Assembly (NCBI GenBank): GCA_964399265.1
Contig: CAYNQF010000002.1
Location: forward strand, 1-64,000
Origin: WJLY01 sp964399265
GTDB lineage: Bacteria; Joyebacterota; Joyebacteria; Joyebacterales; Joyebacteraceae
Length of the DNA: 64,000 bases
Reading direction: 5' to 3'
Part shown: piece by piece, positions 8,880 through 17,513 of the stretch
How positions within the stretch are numbered: position 1 is the stretch's first letter
How the letters are laid out: every line of letters begins with the position of its first letter
The notes under the pieces: model-generated
Seen by the model: only the letters and a program-made list of their open reading frames with translations
Told to the model about the DNA's origin: nothing
Database searches by the model: none
Program-made: the position numbers and the translations under genes

Positions 8880-11093
8880 TCAGCGCAAGAGCACGACCTT
8901 CTTCGTCAGCGCTGTGCTCCCGGTGTTCAGACGTATCAGATAGACGCCCGAAGCGAGGATGTGGCCCGATCCGTCGAGGCCCCGCCACTCCAGAGTGTGA
9001 TTGCCGGCCTCGAAGTGGCCGTCGGCCAGAACGCTCACACGTCGGCCACCGACGGTGAAGAGCTCTACGGAGACCTGTTCGTCGCGTGGCAGTGTGAACG
9101 TCACCGTCGCGCGCGGATTGCAGGGATTAGGATGAATCCCCATGGTCACCGGCGTCTGGTCGTACTCGGGTACGTCCGCAACGTCGCATTCAGACACCTC
9201 GAGACCTCTGAAGCAGCACAACTCCGGCTGCGCCACGTCGTAGGCCGCCTCCAGCGGGGCCATGACATCGCTGAAGAGCTGATCGGAGTATTCGATCGCG
9301 TGAGACTCCACGGCCAGCGCAAGACGCTTGGTCTCCCCGGAGATGGTGACGTCCTCCGTCAGGGTGAGGTAGTCGAACTGGTCCATGAGCGCCGGGTCGC
9401 CGTATCCGGGTCTGCCGCTCACCACAGTGAGCTTCACATCTACGGCGTCAGCCGCGAGCAGCGCGTCGTAAGGCGCGGCGGGATCTCCGGGGATCACCAT
9501 GAGGTCGGCGCGGAGCCCCGGCACGATCGCTCCGCGGATGTCGCTCATGCCCAAAGCCTCAGCAGCGTTCACGGTGACCATCTCCGCCAACATCTGGGGA
9601 GTCAAGAGACCCGACCACTGGGAGTTGGACCACCCGTGAGCGATCTTCATCTCGTCGAGCACGCTGTTGGACCCGCTCTCAGTCCAGTCGGGGCCCAGCG
9701 CGACGTTGACACCCGCGGCAAGCGCCCCGGGCACGTCGGCCGTCGCTCCGTACAGCGTGAGGTTGGATTCGGGTGACCAGATGAGGTGGGCTCCCACTGC
9801 CGCCATCGCCGACCACTCGGGCGCTTGGAGCGCCGTGCCGTGGATGATGGTGGTGCGGCCATCCAGCATGCCCATGCTCTGCCACTGGGCGAACTCGTTG
9901 CGCGCGGTCACATCGATACCCTCAGCCAGGTGAATCACGAAGCGGCGCCAGTTCTCGGCGGCGCGGGCTTGCCATTGGCTGGCGCTGTCTGACAGGGGAA
10001 ACGTGCTGTGGTAGATGCGCGGCGGCCAGCGATGAGCGTTGTTGATGCCGATTCCCTCTCGCGCGTAGGGATCGTCATCGTGGCTGTAGCAGTTGGGGCC
10101 CTGGATGGTCGTCGTGCCGTTGCACATGGCCCGGACCTCGGCGAGCTTGTCGATGTTGAAACGCTGGACCGCGGGCGTCGTGTAGTTGAGGATGTCCTGG
10201 TACTGCGCGTTGAAGTCATCGTAGATCGGGTCGCTCTGCCACTCGGCGCGATTGTCGAAGAGCTGGCCGAAGGGGATGAAGCCGAGCACGTTGTACTGCT
10301 GGTGGTTGTGGGCGTCGATGAGGCCGGGGAAGATGAGGCCGTCGGTTGCGATCGCGGGAATGCCCGGTGGCGGTGAGTCATAGATCCCGACGATGAGGTC
10401 GCCCTGCACCTCTACCCAATGATCGATCAGCACGTCGCGAGTGGCGTTCATGGTGACCACATCGCCGCCAAGGGCGTAGTGCGCAATGAGGTCACCGGCG
10501 ATATCGGCCGTGAAGCGGGGTTCCAGCTCGAAGACTCCGAAGCGGTAGAAAAGGGTGCCTGTGATCGACGTGAGTTCATCGCCAACCTTCGGGAAGTAGA
10601 GGTAGTCGTTGATATCGTCACAGACCAGGACGCCGTCCACGGTCCACTCACCGTAGGTGAGCAGGGCGGTCACCGTTACGTCCTCCACGGTGATAAGCAC
10701 AGACTCGTACTGCTCCTGGTTTGCGGACGCCGTTGAGATGACCACCGGAGTCACCGGGCTGTCGTGCGAGAGGATGCTGAAGGCAGTGAGACCCGTGATC
10801 TCGGTCATCCCGTTGTATTCCTGCACTCGACCCGTCAGTTCCACCTCGTCACCGACGGCCGGCCCGGCCGTGTAGGTGTAGACGAAGACCGCGTGCCAAG
10901 GTCCCGCCTCCTCGCACATCACGAAGCCGTCGTAGTGCACCGCGGTCACGACGCCGCCGGTGCTCACCACCTGCCCGGCGTACGGCGAGTTACCGGAGGG
11001 GTCGGTGGTGTACTGGATGTCGTAGATGGTCACTCCTGAAGCCGCGGCCGAGGTGCAGAAGACAACAGCCAAGACTACGAAGAAGCGTCGCAT
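8880..11093 (-). CDS. secreted amidohydrolase with N-terminal OB-like and C-terminal FlgD-like domains
   Basis: The start is ATG 11093 (GGAGGG upstream); a longer frame to 11153 would begin upstream of the -10 box. A signal peptide (MRRFFVVLAVVFCTSAAASG) is followed by an OB-fold-like domain (about residues 20-130, SPYAGQVV..GDEVELTGRV) that also occurs in the endonuclease at 48279. The amidohydrolase barrel has the HNH metal-binding start (PGLIDAHNH), HLAEG, IIHGTAL and GPDWTESG, with the closing composite beta-domain (RGAIVPGLRADLMVIPG). The last 80 residues are a FlgD-like Ig domain ending KKVVLLR. Such enzymes hydrolyse cyclic amides or C-N bonds; export of one to the cell surface is unusual. 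The substrate is unknown. The gene is convergent with the tRNA. Confidence 0.85.
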   Translation of the reverse strand: MRRFFVVLAVVFCTSAAASGVTIYDIQYTTDPSGNSPYAGQVVSTGGVVTAVHYDGFVMCEEAGPWHAVFVYTYTAGPAVGDEVELTGRVQEYNGMTEITGLTAFSILSHDSPVTPVVISTASANQEQYESVLITVEDVTVTALLTYGEWTVDGVLVCDDINDYLYFPKVGDELTSITGTLFYRFGVFELEPRFTADIAGDLIAHYALGGDVVTMNATRDVLIDHWVEVQGDLIVGIYDSPPPGIPAIATDGLIFPGLIDAHNHQQYNVLGFIPFGQLFDNRAEWQSDPIYDDFNAQYQDILNYTTPAVQRFNIDKLAEVRAMCNGTTTIQGPNCYSHDDDPYAREGIGINNAHRWPPRIYHSTFPLSDSASQWQARAAENWRRFVIHLAEGIDVTARNEFAQWQSMGMLDGRTTIIHGTALQAPEWSAMAAVGAHLIWSPESNLTLYGATADVPGALAAGVNVALGPDWTESGSNSVLDEMKIAHGWSNSQWSGLLTPQMLAEMVTVNAAEALGMSDIRGAIVPGLRADLMVIPGDPAAPYDALLAADAVDVKLTVVSGRPGYGDPALMDQFDYLTLTEDVTISGETKRLALAVESHAIEYSDQLFSDVMAPLEAAYDVAQPELCCFRGLEVSECDVADVPEYDQTPVTMGIHPNPCNPRATVTFTLPRDEQVSVELFTVGGRRVSVLADGHFEAGNHTLEWRGLDGSGHILASGVYLIRLNTGSTALTKKVVLLR

Positions 11094-11141
11094 ACGTGTC
11101 CCTCCGGTTGCATTCGCCACATCGAGTATGTGAGCAATGCT

Positions 11142-11152
11142 ATTATACCACA
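11142..11152 (-). promoter_or_regulatory. extended -10 (TGTGGTATAAT) of the amidohydrolase gene
   Basis: On the minus strand this reads TGTGGTATAAT, a perfect -10 with the extended TGTGG. The -35 is not well conserved. It lies about 50 bases before ATG 11093 and excludes the longer frame. Confidence 0.65.
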
Positions 11153-11403
11153 CTGTGGCTAGAATCGGCTGCCGATGTCGGGAGTGCGATGCTCTGAAGG
11201 GGACGGCTCTCGTACGGCCCTCTGGAGCTGATCCAGGTCAGGAGTGCGGCCCTGATGCCGCGGCCCGCTCTGCCACGAGCGGAACGCTCCACATTCCAGG
11301 GACTCCTCTCTAAGGCTCAGTCAGGGCGGCCACTGCGCATTCGGGACCGTAGTGAGATCGGTTGGCAGCGATTGGGTGGCGCACGCCGGAGGGTCGAACA
11401 CTC

Positions 11404-11440
11404 GGGTTCGAAACACGTCCACCACGCGGAGCCAGCATAC
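11404..11440 (+). repeat. tRNA 3'-end relic 1 (T-arm plus acceptor end)
   Basis: GGTTCGAAACACGTCCACC is followed by ACGCGGAGCC and the linker AGCATAC. It looks like the T-arm and 3' end of a tRNA gene, but no 5' half is present upstream. A strong terminator follows at once. The same composite recurs at 13741, 16645 and 20048. Confidence 0.6.
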
Positions 11441-11470
11441 GAAGGCCCGGTCTGTCGAGACCGGGCCTTC
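11441..11470. terminator. 13-bp terminator attached to tRNA relic 1
   Basis: GAAGGCCCGGTCT / AGACCGGGCCTTC form a perfect stem with a GTCG loop. The sequence is nearly identical to the hairpins at 13763 and 20085. The remaining sequence 11153-11403 holds no gene that I can see. Confidence 0.75.
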
Positions 11471-11498
11471 TCACTCCGGATGGGTCCGGCGATTCTGC

Positions 11499-11527
11499 TT
11501 GACTTCATTGTGCCTTCTGACTATACT
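11499..11527 (+). promoter_or_regulatory. promoter of cold-shock cassette 1
   Basis: TTGACT and TATACT are separated by 17 bases. The equivalent site in copy 2 (26762-26790) keeps the spacing while most of the spacer has diverged. Confidence 0.8.
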
Positions 11528-11533
11528 GTATGT

Positions 11534-11613
11534 CAGCAGAGGCGACCACGTTGGTATGGTGACATATCCGGAAGCTCTTAGGAGGGACCTGGCGCGCGAG
11601 CCGGTCCCTTTTT
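11534..11613 (+). ncRNA. small structured RNA or attenuator in the leader, copy 1
   Basis: The predicted transcript starts near 11534. It contains a hairpin GGTATG-GTGA-CATATC (11553-11568, GNRA-type loop) and ends in a textbook terminator: GGGACC-T-GGC / GCC-GGTCCC followed by TTTTT (11584-11613). This is about 190 bases before the cold-shock start. Copy 2 keeps both hairpins. Either an 80-base RNA is released, or the hairpin attenuates the cold-shock gene. The choice is inference. Confidence 0.5.
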
Positions 11614-11799
11614 ACGTTTCAGAGGCGCCATGAGGCGCCCAAGGATATGCTCCATACCGGCGGTCGGTGATGGCGCCACCTGCAGGGGCGGACAGGCCCC
11701 GTCACGAAGAATGTCGGAACGTCGGGCACCCCGGCGCCGGCAACACGGTCGCAGGCGAGGAAACGCTTTTCGCCGCGAGAGCAAGAGAGGTAGCAGATA
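11614..11799 (+). promoter_or_regulatory. conserved long 5' leader of the cold-shock gene, copy 1
   Basis: The leader is non-coding but similar to 26877-27060. It has a palindromic hairpin GGCGCC-ATGA-GGCGCC (11624-11639) and a second stem in which copies 1 and 2 differ by an A-to-G change that keeps a T-G pair. Long structured leaders are typical of temperature-responsive cspA-type mRNAs. Confidence 0.5.
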
Positions 11800-12015
11800 G
11801 TGAGTACCAACGGAACCGTGAAGTGGTTCAACGACGGCAAGGGCTTCGGCTTCATCTCCTTGGAGGACGGGTCGAAGGACGTATTCGTTCACCATTCGGC
11901 GATTCAGGGCGGAGACGAGTTCAAGACGCTGAACGAGGGCGATCGCGTGCAGTTCGATGTCGTGCAGGGCGAGAAGGGCCCGGCGGCCGAGAACGTCACG
12001 AAGATCGTGGAGTAG
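11800..12015 (+). CDS. cold-shock protein, copy 1
   Basis: This 71-residue single cold-shock domain is an OB-fold RNA/ssDNA chaperone. RNP1 (KGFGFI) and RNP2 (VFVHHSAI) are intact, the protein starts MSTNGTVKWFND and ends ENVTKIVE. The start is GTG with GAGAGG upstream. The product is over 90% identical by eye to the second copy at 27061. It is preceded by a long structured leader and a terminator-like hairpin, which suggests control after transcription initiation. It lies 117 bases before a B12-type radical SAM gene in both copies. Confidence 0.95.
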   Translation: MSTNGTVKWFNDGKGFGFISLEDGSKDVFVHHSAIQGGDEFKTLNEGDRVQFDVVQGEKGPAAENVTKIVE

Positions 12016-12052
12016 TCGGCGACCCCAGGATCGCAGACTGATATTGCTGTAC

Positions 12053-12085
12053 GGGGCCGCCTTCTGACTCAATGAGGGCGGCCCC
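12053..12085 (+). terminator. hairpin between csp and radical SAM gene, copy 1
   Basis: GGGGCCGCC / GGCGGCCCC (9 bp) has a 15-base loop and no clear U-run. The corresponding hairpin in copy 2 is at 27314-27342. It may lower read-through into the radical SAM gene or stabilise the csp mRNA end. Confidence 0.5.
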
Positions 12086-12132
12086 GCTGCTTCTCGCACC
12101 ATCTGGTACGCTGCCACAATCGAGGATCAGCA

Positions 12133-13644
12133 TTGAACGCGCTTCTAGTCTATCCCAAGAACCCCGAGACCTTCTGGAGCCTCACGCATGCCCTCAGGCT
12201 CATAAACCGGAAGGCCGCGTCTCCTCCTCTCGGCCTTCTGACAGTGGCGGCGATGCTTCCCTCTGACTGGGACCTTCGTCTCGTCGATCTGAACGTTCGC
12301 CCCATGACCCGTGAGGACCTTGCGTGGGCCGACTGTGCCCTTCTGAGCGGGATGATCGTCCAGAGGGAGTCGGCGCTCGAGATCGCCGCTCGCTGTAAGG
12401 CCGCGGGCCTGATGGTGGTTGCAGGCGGACCGCTCTTCGCGTCGGAGAACGAGAGAGCGAAGTTCGGGGACGTCGATCACTTCGTGCTTAACGAGGCGGA
12501 GCTCACACTGCCTCCGTTTCTTGAGGATCTTGAACGCGGCCGGGCGCGCCGCGTGTACCAGACCAGCGAGTTCGCTGACCTGACCACCACGCCGGTCCCG
12601 CGATGGGACTTGGTGGACCCGCACGAGTACGCCTCCCGAGGAGTCCAGTTCTCGCGCGGCTGTCCCAACAACTGCGAGTTCTGTGAAGTAACACAGCTAT
12701 TCGGTCATCGCTGGCGGACGAAGGCGGTCTCTCAGGTCGTCGCTGAACTCAACGCCCTGCACGGGCTCGGCTGGCGCGGTGTCGTTCCTTTCGTGGACGA
12801 CAACTTCAACGCGAAGGGCGAGTACGTCCGCCGCGAGCTTCTCCCGGCCCTGATCGAATGGAGAGCGGGCAAGCGAGGAATGGGCTTCAGCGCTCAGGTC
12901 ACCATGCAGCTCGCAGACGACGCCGAGCTCATGGAACTCATGGTACGGGCCGGGTTCGACACCGTCTTCATCGGGATCGAGACGATGGACGACGCGAATC
13001 TGGCGGAGTGTCACAAGAGGCACAATCGCCACAGGGACCTCCTGGCCGACGTGAAGCGCATCCAGAGGGCCGGACTCCAGGTGCAGGCGGGGTTCATCGT
13101 GGGGTTCGACAACGACACGCCGTCGGTCTTCGCGCGGATGACCGAGTTCATACAGAAGAGCGGCATCGCCACCGCGATGGTCGGTATGCTGCAGGCGCCG
13201 GTCGGCACGGCCCTGTACAAGCGTCTCGATCGCGAGGGTCGGATTCGAGTCGATCTGTCCGGCGACAACTCCGACGGCACGACGAACATCGTTCCGAGGA
13301 TGGGTCTCGAGTCGCTGCAGACGGGATACGGCGGCCTACTGCGCGACCTCTATGCGCCAAGCAATTACTACCGCCGCGTGCGAACCTTCCTCAGGGAGTA
13401 CCGCCCGCAGAGGACGAACCTCCGGTTCTCAGCGCCGCACGCCCTGGCCGTCTTCCGCTCTTTCTACCACTTGAGCCTCGCAGGCCGGGAGCGGTGGGAG
13501 TATCCGGGCCTGCTGTTCTGGACGCTCTTCAGACGTCCCAGGTCCTTGCCAGTAGCCGTAGTGCTCGCCATCTACGGGTACCACTACCGCAAGTGCTACG
13601 AGACATTCTTCAGCGCGGTCATCCCTGATTCTGCTCGCGCTTGA
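12133..13644 (+). CDS. B12-binding radical SAM protein with DUF4070-type C-terminus, copy 1
   Basis: The 503-residue protein has an N-terminal cobalamin-binding-like Rossmann domain (residues about 1-150), then a radical SAM barrel with the 4Fe-4S motif CPNNCEFC near residue 177. The C-terminal region is of the DUF4070 type seen in HpnP/HpnJ-like enzymes. The TTG start follows GAGGAT, and the same TTG start is used in copy 2. Such enzymes do radical methylations or rearrangements, for example on hopanoids, but no hopanoid gene is near and the substrate is unknown. It follows the cold-shock gene in both cassettes, which hints at a cold- or stress-linked lipid or envelope modification (inference). 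Confidence 0.85.
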   Translation: MNALLVYPKNPETFWSLTHALRLINRKAASPPLGLLTVAAMLPSDWDLRLVDLNVRPMTREDLAWADCALLSGMIVQRESALEIAARCKAAGLMVVAGGPLFASENERAKFGDVDHFVLNEAELTLPPFLEDLERGRARRVYQTSEFADLTTTPVPRWDLVDPHEYASRGVQFSRGCPNNCEFCEVTQLFGHRWRTKAVSQVVAELNALHGLGWRGVVPFVDDNFNAKGEYVRRELLPALIEWRAGKRGMGFSAQVTMQLADDAELMELMVRAGFDTVFIGIETMDDANLAECHKRHNRHRDLLADVKRIQRAGLQVQAGFIVGFDNDTPSVFARMTEFIQKSGIATAMVGMLQAPVGTALYKRLDREGRIRVDLSGDNSDGTTNIVPRMGLESLQTGYGGLLRDLYAPSNYYRRVRTFLREYRPQRTNLRFSAPHALAVFRSFYHLSLAGRERWEYPGLLFWTLFRRPRSLPVAVVLAIYGYHYRKCYETFFSAVIPDSARA

Positions 13645-13740
13645 GGCTGCCGCCCGCGTCATCTGTGCCGTCCAGCGCGACGTGCCGAGTCCGAAACCAG
13701 ACCTCGGTCTGGGTTGCCCCTTGCCTGCGTCGAATACTGC

Positions 13741-13762
13741 TGCATTCGGGGAGCCGGCATAC
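13741..13762 (+). repeat. tRNA 3'-end relic 2 (short)
   Basis: Only GCATTCGGGGAGCCGGCATA remains. It shares GGAGCCGGCATA with relics 1 and 4 and is again joined directly to a terminator hairpin. Confidence 0.45.
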
Positions 13763-13791
13763 GAAGGCCGGTCCGAGAGGACCGGGCCTTC
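13763..13791. terminator. terminator attached to tRNA relic 2
   Basis: GAAGGCC-GGTCC / GGACC-GGGCCTTC has a GAGA loop and one bulge. It lies about 120 bases after the radical SAM stop and is homologous to the hairpins at 11441 and 20085. Confidence 0.7.
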
Positions 13792-14330
13792 CACTTGCGC
13801 GCGAGATAGAGGAAATCGGGAGCGTCGGAGGGCGCTCCCCTTAGTGCATTCCAGGGGGTGGGCCGCCCTGTGGAGTCGTCCTGCGGTTGCAGCGGGGGTC
13901 CACAGTGATGCTCGACAGCGAACGGTCAGGTGTGGGCGACAAACCGCAGCTGCCCATGTGATGATAATGGCCATTGAGGAACCTCCGCCTTACGAAGTAG
14001 ATGCACGATCTGCTCAAGCGTGTAGCGGCTCCGTCCCATCAAGAACCCCCTCTCTGACCAGCCCGAGTCTACCTCCCGACTTGGACCAGTTCTAGGGGGT
14101 CAGGTCAGGCTCGGTGCGTTCTAGAAGCTTGACGTGTTCACGAGCGTGTGGGAGGCAGAGGCGCTGGCCACAAGACGGCGACGCAAGTACAATGAGATGA
14201 GAACTCACGAGCCTTGGGGCACCTCCCGGCATCACATGCTTCTACCCGACCGGGGCTTGCGCCGCTCTTAACCGCCGCTGATGTGTGAGCCATTACCTGG
14301 ACGAATCCAGTTCTTGAGAGGAGAGCGGAG
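13792..14330. other. intergenic region before katG
   Basis: No convincing gene. A possible promoter is TACAAT at 14188-14193 with TGGCCA 17 bases upstream. TTCTAG occurs twice (near 14091 and 14128) but I cannot assign a regulator. Confidence 0.4.
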
Positions 14331-16547
14331 ATGAACAACGACAGCAAGCGTCCGGTAATGGGCCCAGTTGACAAGCCCACCGCCAGCAGCGGCACGTCGA
14401 ACCGGGACTGGTGGCCGAACCAGCTGAATCTCAAGATCCTGCACCAGCACTCGAGCCTGAGCGATCCGATGGGCGAGGCGTACAACTACGCCGAGGAGTT
14501 CAAGAAGCTCGACTTCGAGGCCCTGAAGAACGACCTCTACGCGCTGATGACCGACTCGCAGGATTGGTGGCCGGCCGACTACGGTCACTACGGCGGGCTC
14601 TTCATCCGGATGGCATGGCACAGCGCAGGCACATACCGAATGGGCGACGGCCGTGGCGGGGCAGGGCACGGCAATCAGCGATTCGCGCCCTTGAACAGCT
14701 GGCCTGACAACGTGAACCTCGACAAGGCGCGCCGTCTGCTCTGGCCGATCAAGCAGAAGTACGGTAGGTCGATCTCATGGGGGGACCTCTTGATCCTCGC
14801 CGGCAACTGCGCCCTTGAGTCGATGGGATTCAAGACCTTCGGCTTCGGCGGCGGGCGCGAGGATATCTGGGAACCGGAGGAGGATGTCTACTGGGGGGCC
14901 GAGACTGAGTGGCTGGCCACGAGTGACAAACCCGGGAGCCGCTACTCCGGCGACCGCGATCTCGAGAACCCCCTCGCCGCAGTGCAGATGGGCCTGATCT
15001 ACGTGAACCCGGAAGGCCCCGACGGCAACCCGGACCCGGTCGCCTCCGGTCGTGACGTCCGCGAGACCTTCGCACGCATGGCGATGAACGACGAAGAGAC
15101 CGTCGCGCTCGTCGCCGGTGGGCACACCTTCGGCAAGTGCCATGGCGCAGGCGATGCAGCGCTCGTCGGTCCGGCGCCCGAGGCAGCCGGCATCGAGGAG
15201 CAGGGACTCGGATGGAAGAGCAGCTTCGGCAGCGGCAAGGGCGGCGACGCGATCGGCAGCGGCATCGAGGGCGCCTGGAAGCCGAACCCGACCAAGTGGG
15301 ACATGGGCTATCTGAGGATTCTGTTCAAGTACGAGTGGGAGCTGGTCAAGAGCCCCGCCGGCGCGCATCAATGGCTGGCCAAGGACGTGGCCGAAGAGGA
15401 CATGGTCGTGGACGCCCACGACCCGACGAAAAAGCACCGGCCGATGATGACCACGGCGGATCTCTCGCTGCGCTTCGACCCCACATATGAACCGATCGCG
15501 CGGCGCTATCTGAAGAACCCCGAGGAGTTCGCGGACGCTTTCGCCCGGGCGTGGTTCAAGCTGACCCATCGCGACATGGGCCCGCGCTCGCGCTATCTCG
15601 GCCCGGAGGTCCCCGCGGAGGAGCTGATCTGGCAGGACCCGGTGCCCACGGTCGACCACAAGCTCGTCGACGCGAAGGACATCGCGGCCCTCAAGGACAA
15701 GATCCTTGCCTCAGGTCTGTCCGTCCGGGAACTGGTCTCCACCGCCTGGGCGTCGGCATCCACGTTCCGCGGCTCTGACAAGCGCGGCGGCGCCAACGGA
15801 GCGCGGATTCGTCTTGCGCCGCAGAAGGACTGGGAGGTCAACCAGCCGGCCGAGCTGAAGACCGTGCTCACGACCCTTGAGGGGATTCAGAAGGAGTTCA
15901 ACAGCGCGCAGTCCGGTGGGAAGAAGGTCTCGCTCGCCGACCTGATCGTCCTGGGCGGCTGCGCGGGTGTCGAGCAGGCAGCCAGGAACGCCGGTCACGA
16001 GGCCACGGTTCCCTTCACGCCGGGCCGGACGGATGCGTCGCAGGAGCAGACCGATGTGGGGTCGTTCTCCGTGCTGGAACCGACGGCAGACGGGTTCCGC
16101 AACTACCAGAAGGCCAGGTACTCCGTGTCGGCGGAGGAACTGTTGGTCGACCGGGCGCAGCTCTTGACACTGACAGCTCCTGAGATGACGGTTCTCGTTG
16201 GTGGGATGCGTGTCCTCGATGCCAACTTCGGCCAATCCCAGCACGGTGTCTTCACGAAGCGTCCCGAGACGCTCACCAATGACTTCTTCGTGAATCTGCT
16301 CGACATGCGCACCACGTGGAAGGCGGGTTCGGGAGACGACGACGTGTTCGAGGGCCGCGACCGCTCGACGGGTGAACTCAAGTGGACCGGCACCCGTGTC
16401 GATCTCATCTTCGGGTCGAACTCCCAGCTCCGGGCCGTGGCGGAAGTCTACGCATGCGACGACTCCCAGGAGAAGTTCGTGAACGACTTCGTCGAGGCGT
16501 GGAACAAGGTGATGAACCTCGATCGCTTTGATCTCGCCCGATCGTGA
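14331..16547 (+). CDS. katG: catalase-peroxidase
   Basis: A bifunctional haem enzyme that breaks down hydrogen peroxide. The 738-residue length is normal for KatG. The distal catalytic triad is Arg93-Trp96-His97 (RMAWHSAG), and the proximal haem ligand is His265 (GGHTFGKCHG). Trp96, Tyr224 (LIYVNPEGP) and Met250 are positioned to form the Trp-Tyr-Met adduct needed for catalase activity. The C-terminal second peroxidase-like domain is present. There is no signal peptide, so it is cytoplasmic. The ribosome site is GAGAGGAGAG before ATG 14331. It is a single-gene unit flanked on both sides by tRNA-relic/terminator elements. No fur- or oxyR-type gene is adjacent. Confidence 0.97.
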   Translation: MNNDSKRPVMGPVDKPTASSGTSNRDWWPNQLNLKILHQHSSLSDPMGEAYNYAEEFKKLDFEALKNDLYALMTDSQDWWPADYGHYGGLFIRMAWHSAGTYRMGDGRGGAGHGNQRFAPLNSWPDNVNLDKARRLLWPIKQKYGRSISWGDLLILAGNCALESMGFKTFGFGGGREDIWEPEEDVYWGAETEWLATSDKPGSRYSGDRDLENPLAAVQMGLIYVNPEGPDGNPDPVASGRDVRETFARMAMNDEETVALVAGGHTFGKCHGAGDAALVGPAPEAAGIEEQGLGWKSSFGSGKGGDAIGSGIEGAWKPNPTKWDMGYLRILFKYEWELVKSPAGAHQWLAKDVAEEDMVVDAHDPTKKHRPMMTTADLSLRFDPTYEPIARRYLKNPEEFADAFARAWFKLTHRDMGPRSRYLGPEVPAEELIWQDPVPTVDHKLVDAKDIAALKDKILASGLSVRELVSTAWASASTFRGSDKRGGANGARIRLAPQKDWEVNQPAELKTVLTTLEGIQKEFNSAQSGGKKVSLADLIVLGGCAGVEQAARNAGHEATVPFTPGRTDASQEQTDVGSFSVLEPTADGFRNYQKARYSVSAEELLVDRAQLLTLTAPEMTVLVGGMRVLDANFGQSQHGVFTKRPETLTNDFFVNLLDMRTTWKAGSGDDDVFEGRDRSTGELKWTGTRVDLIFGSNSQLRAVAEVYACDDSQEKFVNDFVEAWNKVMNLDRFDLARS

Positions 16548-16644
16548 CATGGACGTCCAGGCCCGGGCGTGGCGCCGGGGAGCGATCAAGGCGCTGCGCA
16601 GTTGGCCCGTCGCCTGACGGAACCGTCGAGGGTTCCCGGTCACA

Positions 16645-16676
16645 AGTTCGAATACCGTCCACCGCGGGGAGCCATA
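16645..16676 (+). repeat. tRNA 3'-end relic 3
   Basis: AGTTCGAATACCGTCCACCG is followed by CGGGGAGCCATAG. It lies about 100 bases after katG and leads straight into a terminator. No tRNA 5' half precedes it. Confidence 0.6.
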
Positions 16677-16680
16677 GAAG

Positions 16681-16708
16681 CGGGGCCTGGCGATGACGTC
16701 AGGTCCCG
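16681..16708 (+). terminator. terminator attached to tRNA relic 3
   Basis: CGGGGCCTG / CAGGTCCCG form 9 bp including one G-T pair. The stem sequence resembles the terminator of the intact tRNA-Asn. Confidence 0.6.
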
Positions 16709-16780
16709 TGTTCAGTTGGACGTCCGTCACGTCCCTGGGGGCGGCCAACGCTCGGATATCGTCCATTGGCGGGCGCTTTG

Positions 16781-16809
16781 TTGACATAGTGTTCAGTCTG
16801 TGGTATCGT
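16781..16809 (+). promoter_or_regulatory. promoter of the 16964 operon
   Basis: TTGACA and TATCGT are 17 bases apart, with TGTGG before the -10. Transcription would begin near 16816. Confidence 0.75.
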
Positions 16810-16963
16810 AGAGTGAAGGCAAGAACCCCGGGGCTGAGCGAGCGATCGCTGATCGCTCGGCCCCGGTTGCGCGCCGCGCAGGTCCCGCCTGCGGGGCACA
16901 TGGCAGGTCTGCACCGGCCCAGTGGACTCGGTGGAGATCTCCCACACGGAAGGAGACAGCCTG

Positions 16964-17482
16964 ATGAGCCTGCCTCGCAGTTCGTTGAGCCTCCTGCTTG
17001 TCATCTTCGTCGCGACCTCGGCCGCAGCCGACTACGTCATCGAAGAGAGCGTGGTGGCGTCCGGTGGAGGAGCGGGTGCCGGAGGCAGCTACTCGCTGCT
17101 GGGGACAGTCGGCCAGCCGGTGATCGGGACCGCGTTGTCCGCGACGAACACGGCGGAGATCGGATTCTGGTACCAGCCCGGCTGGATACTGACCGGCATC
17201 ACAGATCCAGACGGACCGCTCGCCTTCCGCATGAACCAGAACGCTCCCAATCCGTTCAACCCCGTGACCACACTGAGCTACTCCGTCGCCGCCAGGACTC
17301 ACGTGACCATCTCTGTCTACAACGTGTCCGGCAGGCTCGTGAAGACGCTGGTCGACGAGAGCAAGGAGGCGGGGAGGTTTGAGACCGTACTGGACGCCCG
17401 CGGTCTGACGAGCGGGGTCTACTTCGCCCGCATGACCGCCGGTGACTTCGTTGAGACAACCAAGATGGTTCTGCTGAAGTAA
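16964..17482 (+). CDS. short secreted protein with FlgD-like C-terminal domain
   Basis: ATG 16964 (AAGGAGAC upstream) begins a signal peptide ending AATSAAADY; the longer frame from 16922 is rejected. The 172-residue product has only a short Gly-rich segment, GGGAGAGGSYSLLGTVGQPVIG, a pattern often seen just before FlgD-type tails. A complete FlgD-like Ig domain follows (from NQNAPNPFNPVTT) and ends TTKMVLLK. With so little passenger it looks like a bare sorting module. It precedes the repeat-rich fibre-like gene by 31 bases and the two are probably one operon. Confidence 0.75.
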   Translation: MSLPRSSLSLLLVIFVATSAAADYVIEESVVASGGGAGAGGSYSLLGTVGQPVIGTALSATNTAEIGFWYQPGWILTGITDPDGPLAFRMNQNAPNPFNPVTTLSYSVAARTHVTISVYNVSGRLVKTLVDESKEAGRFETVLDARGLTSGVYFARMTAGDFVETTKMVLLK

Positions 17483-17513
17483 CGTTGGGGCGGACGCCCC
17501 GGAGGGATCTCCG

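Larger units (their letters stand above)
11499..13644 (+). repeat. duplicated cassette, copy 1 (promoter, structured RNA, cold-shock gene, radical SAM gene)
   Basis: From TTGACT at 11499 to the radical SAM stop, this 2.15-kb block is matched in order by 26762-28901 (2.14 kb). Both proteins, the non-coding leader, the terminator-like hairpin and the promoter all correspond. Similarity outside these limits is not apparent. Confidence 0.85.
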
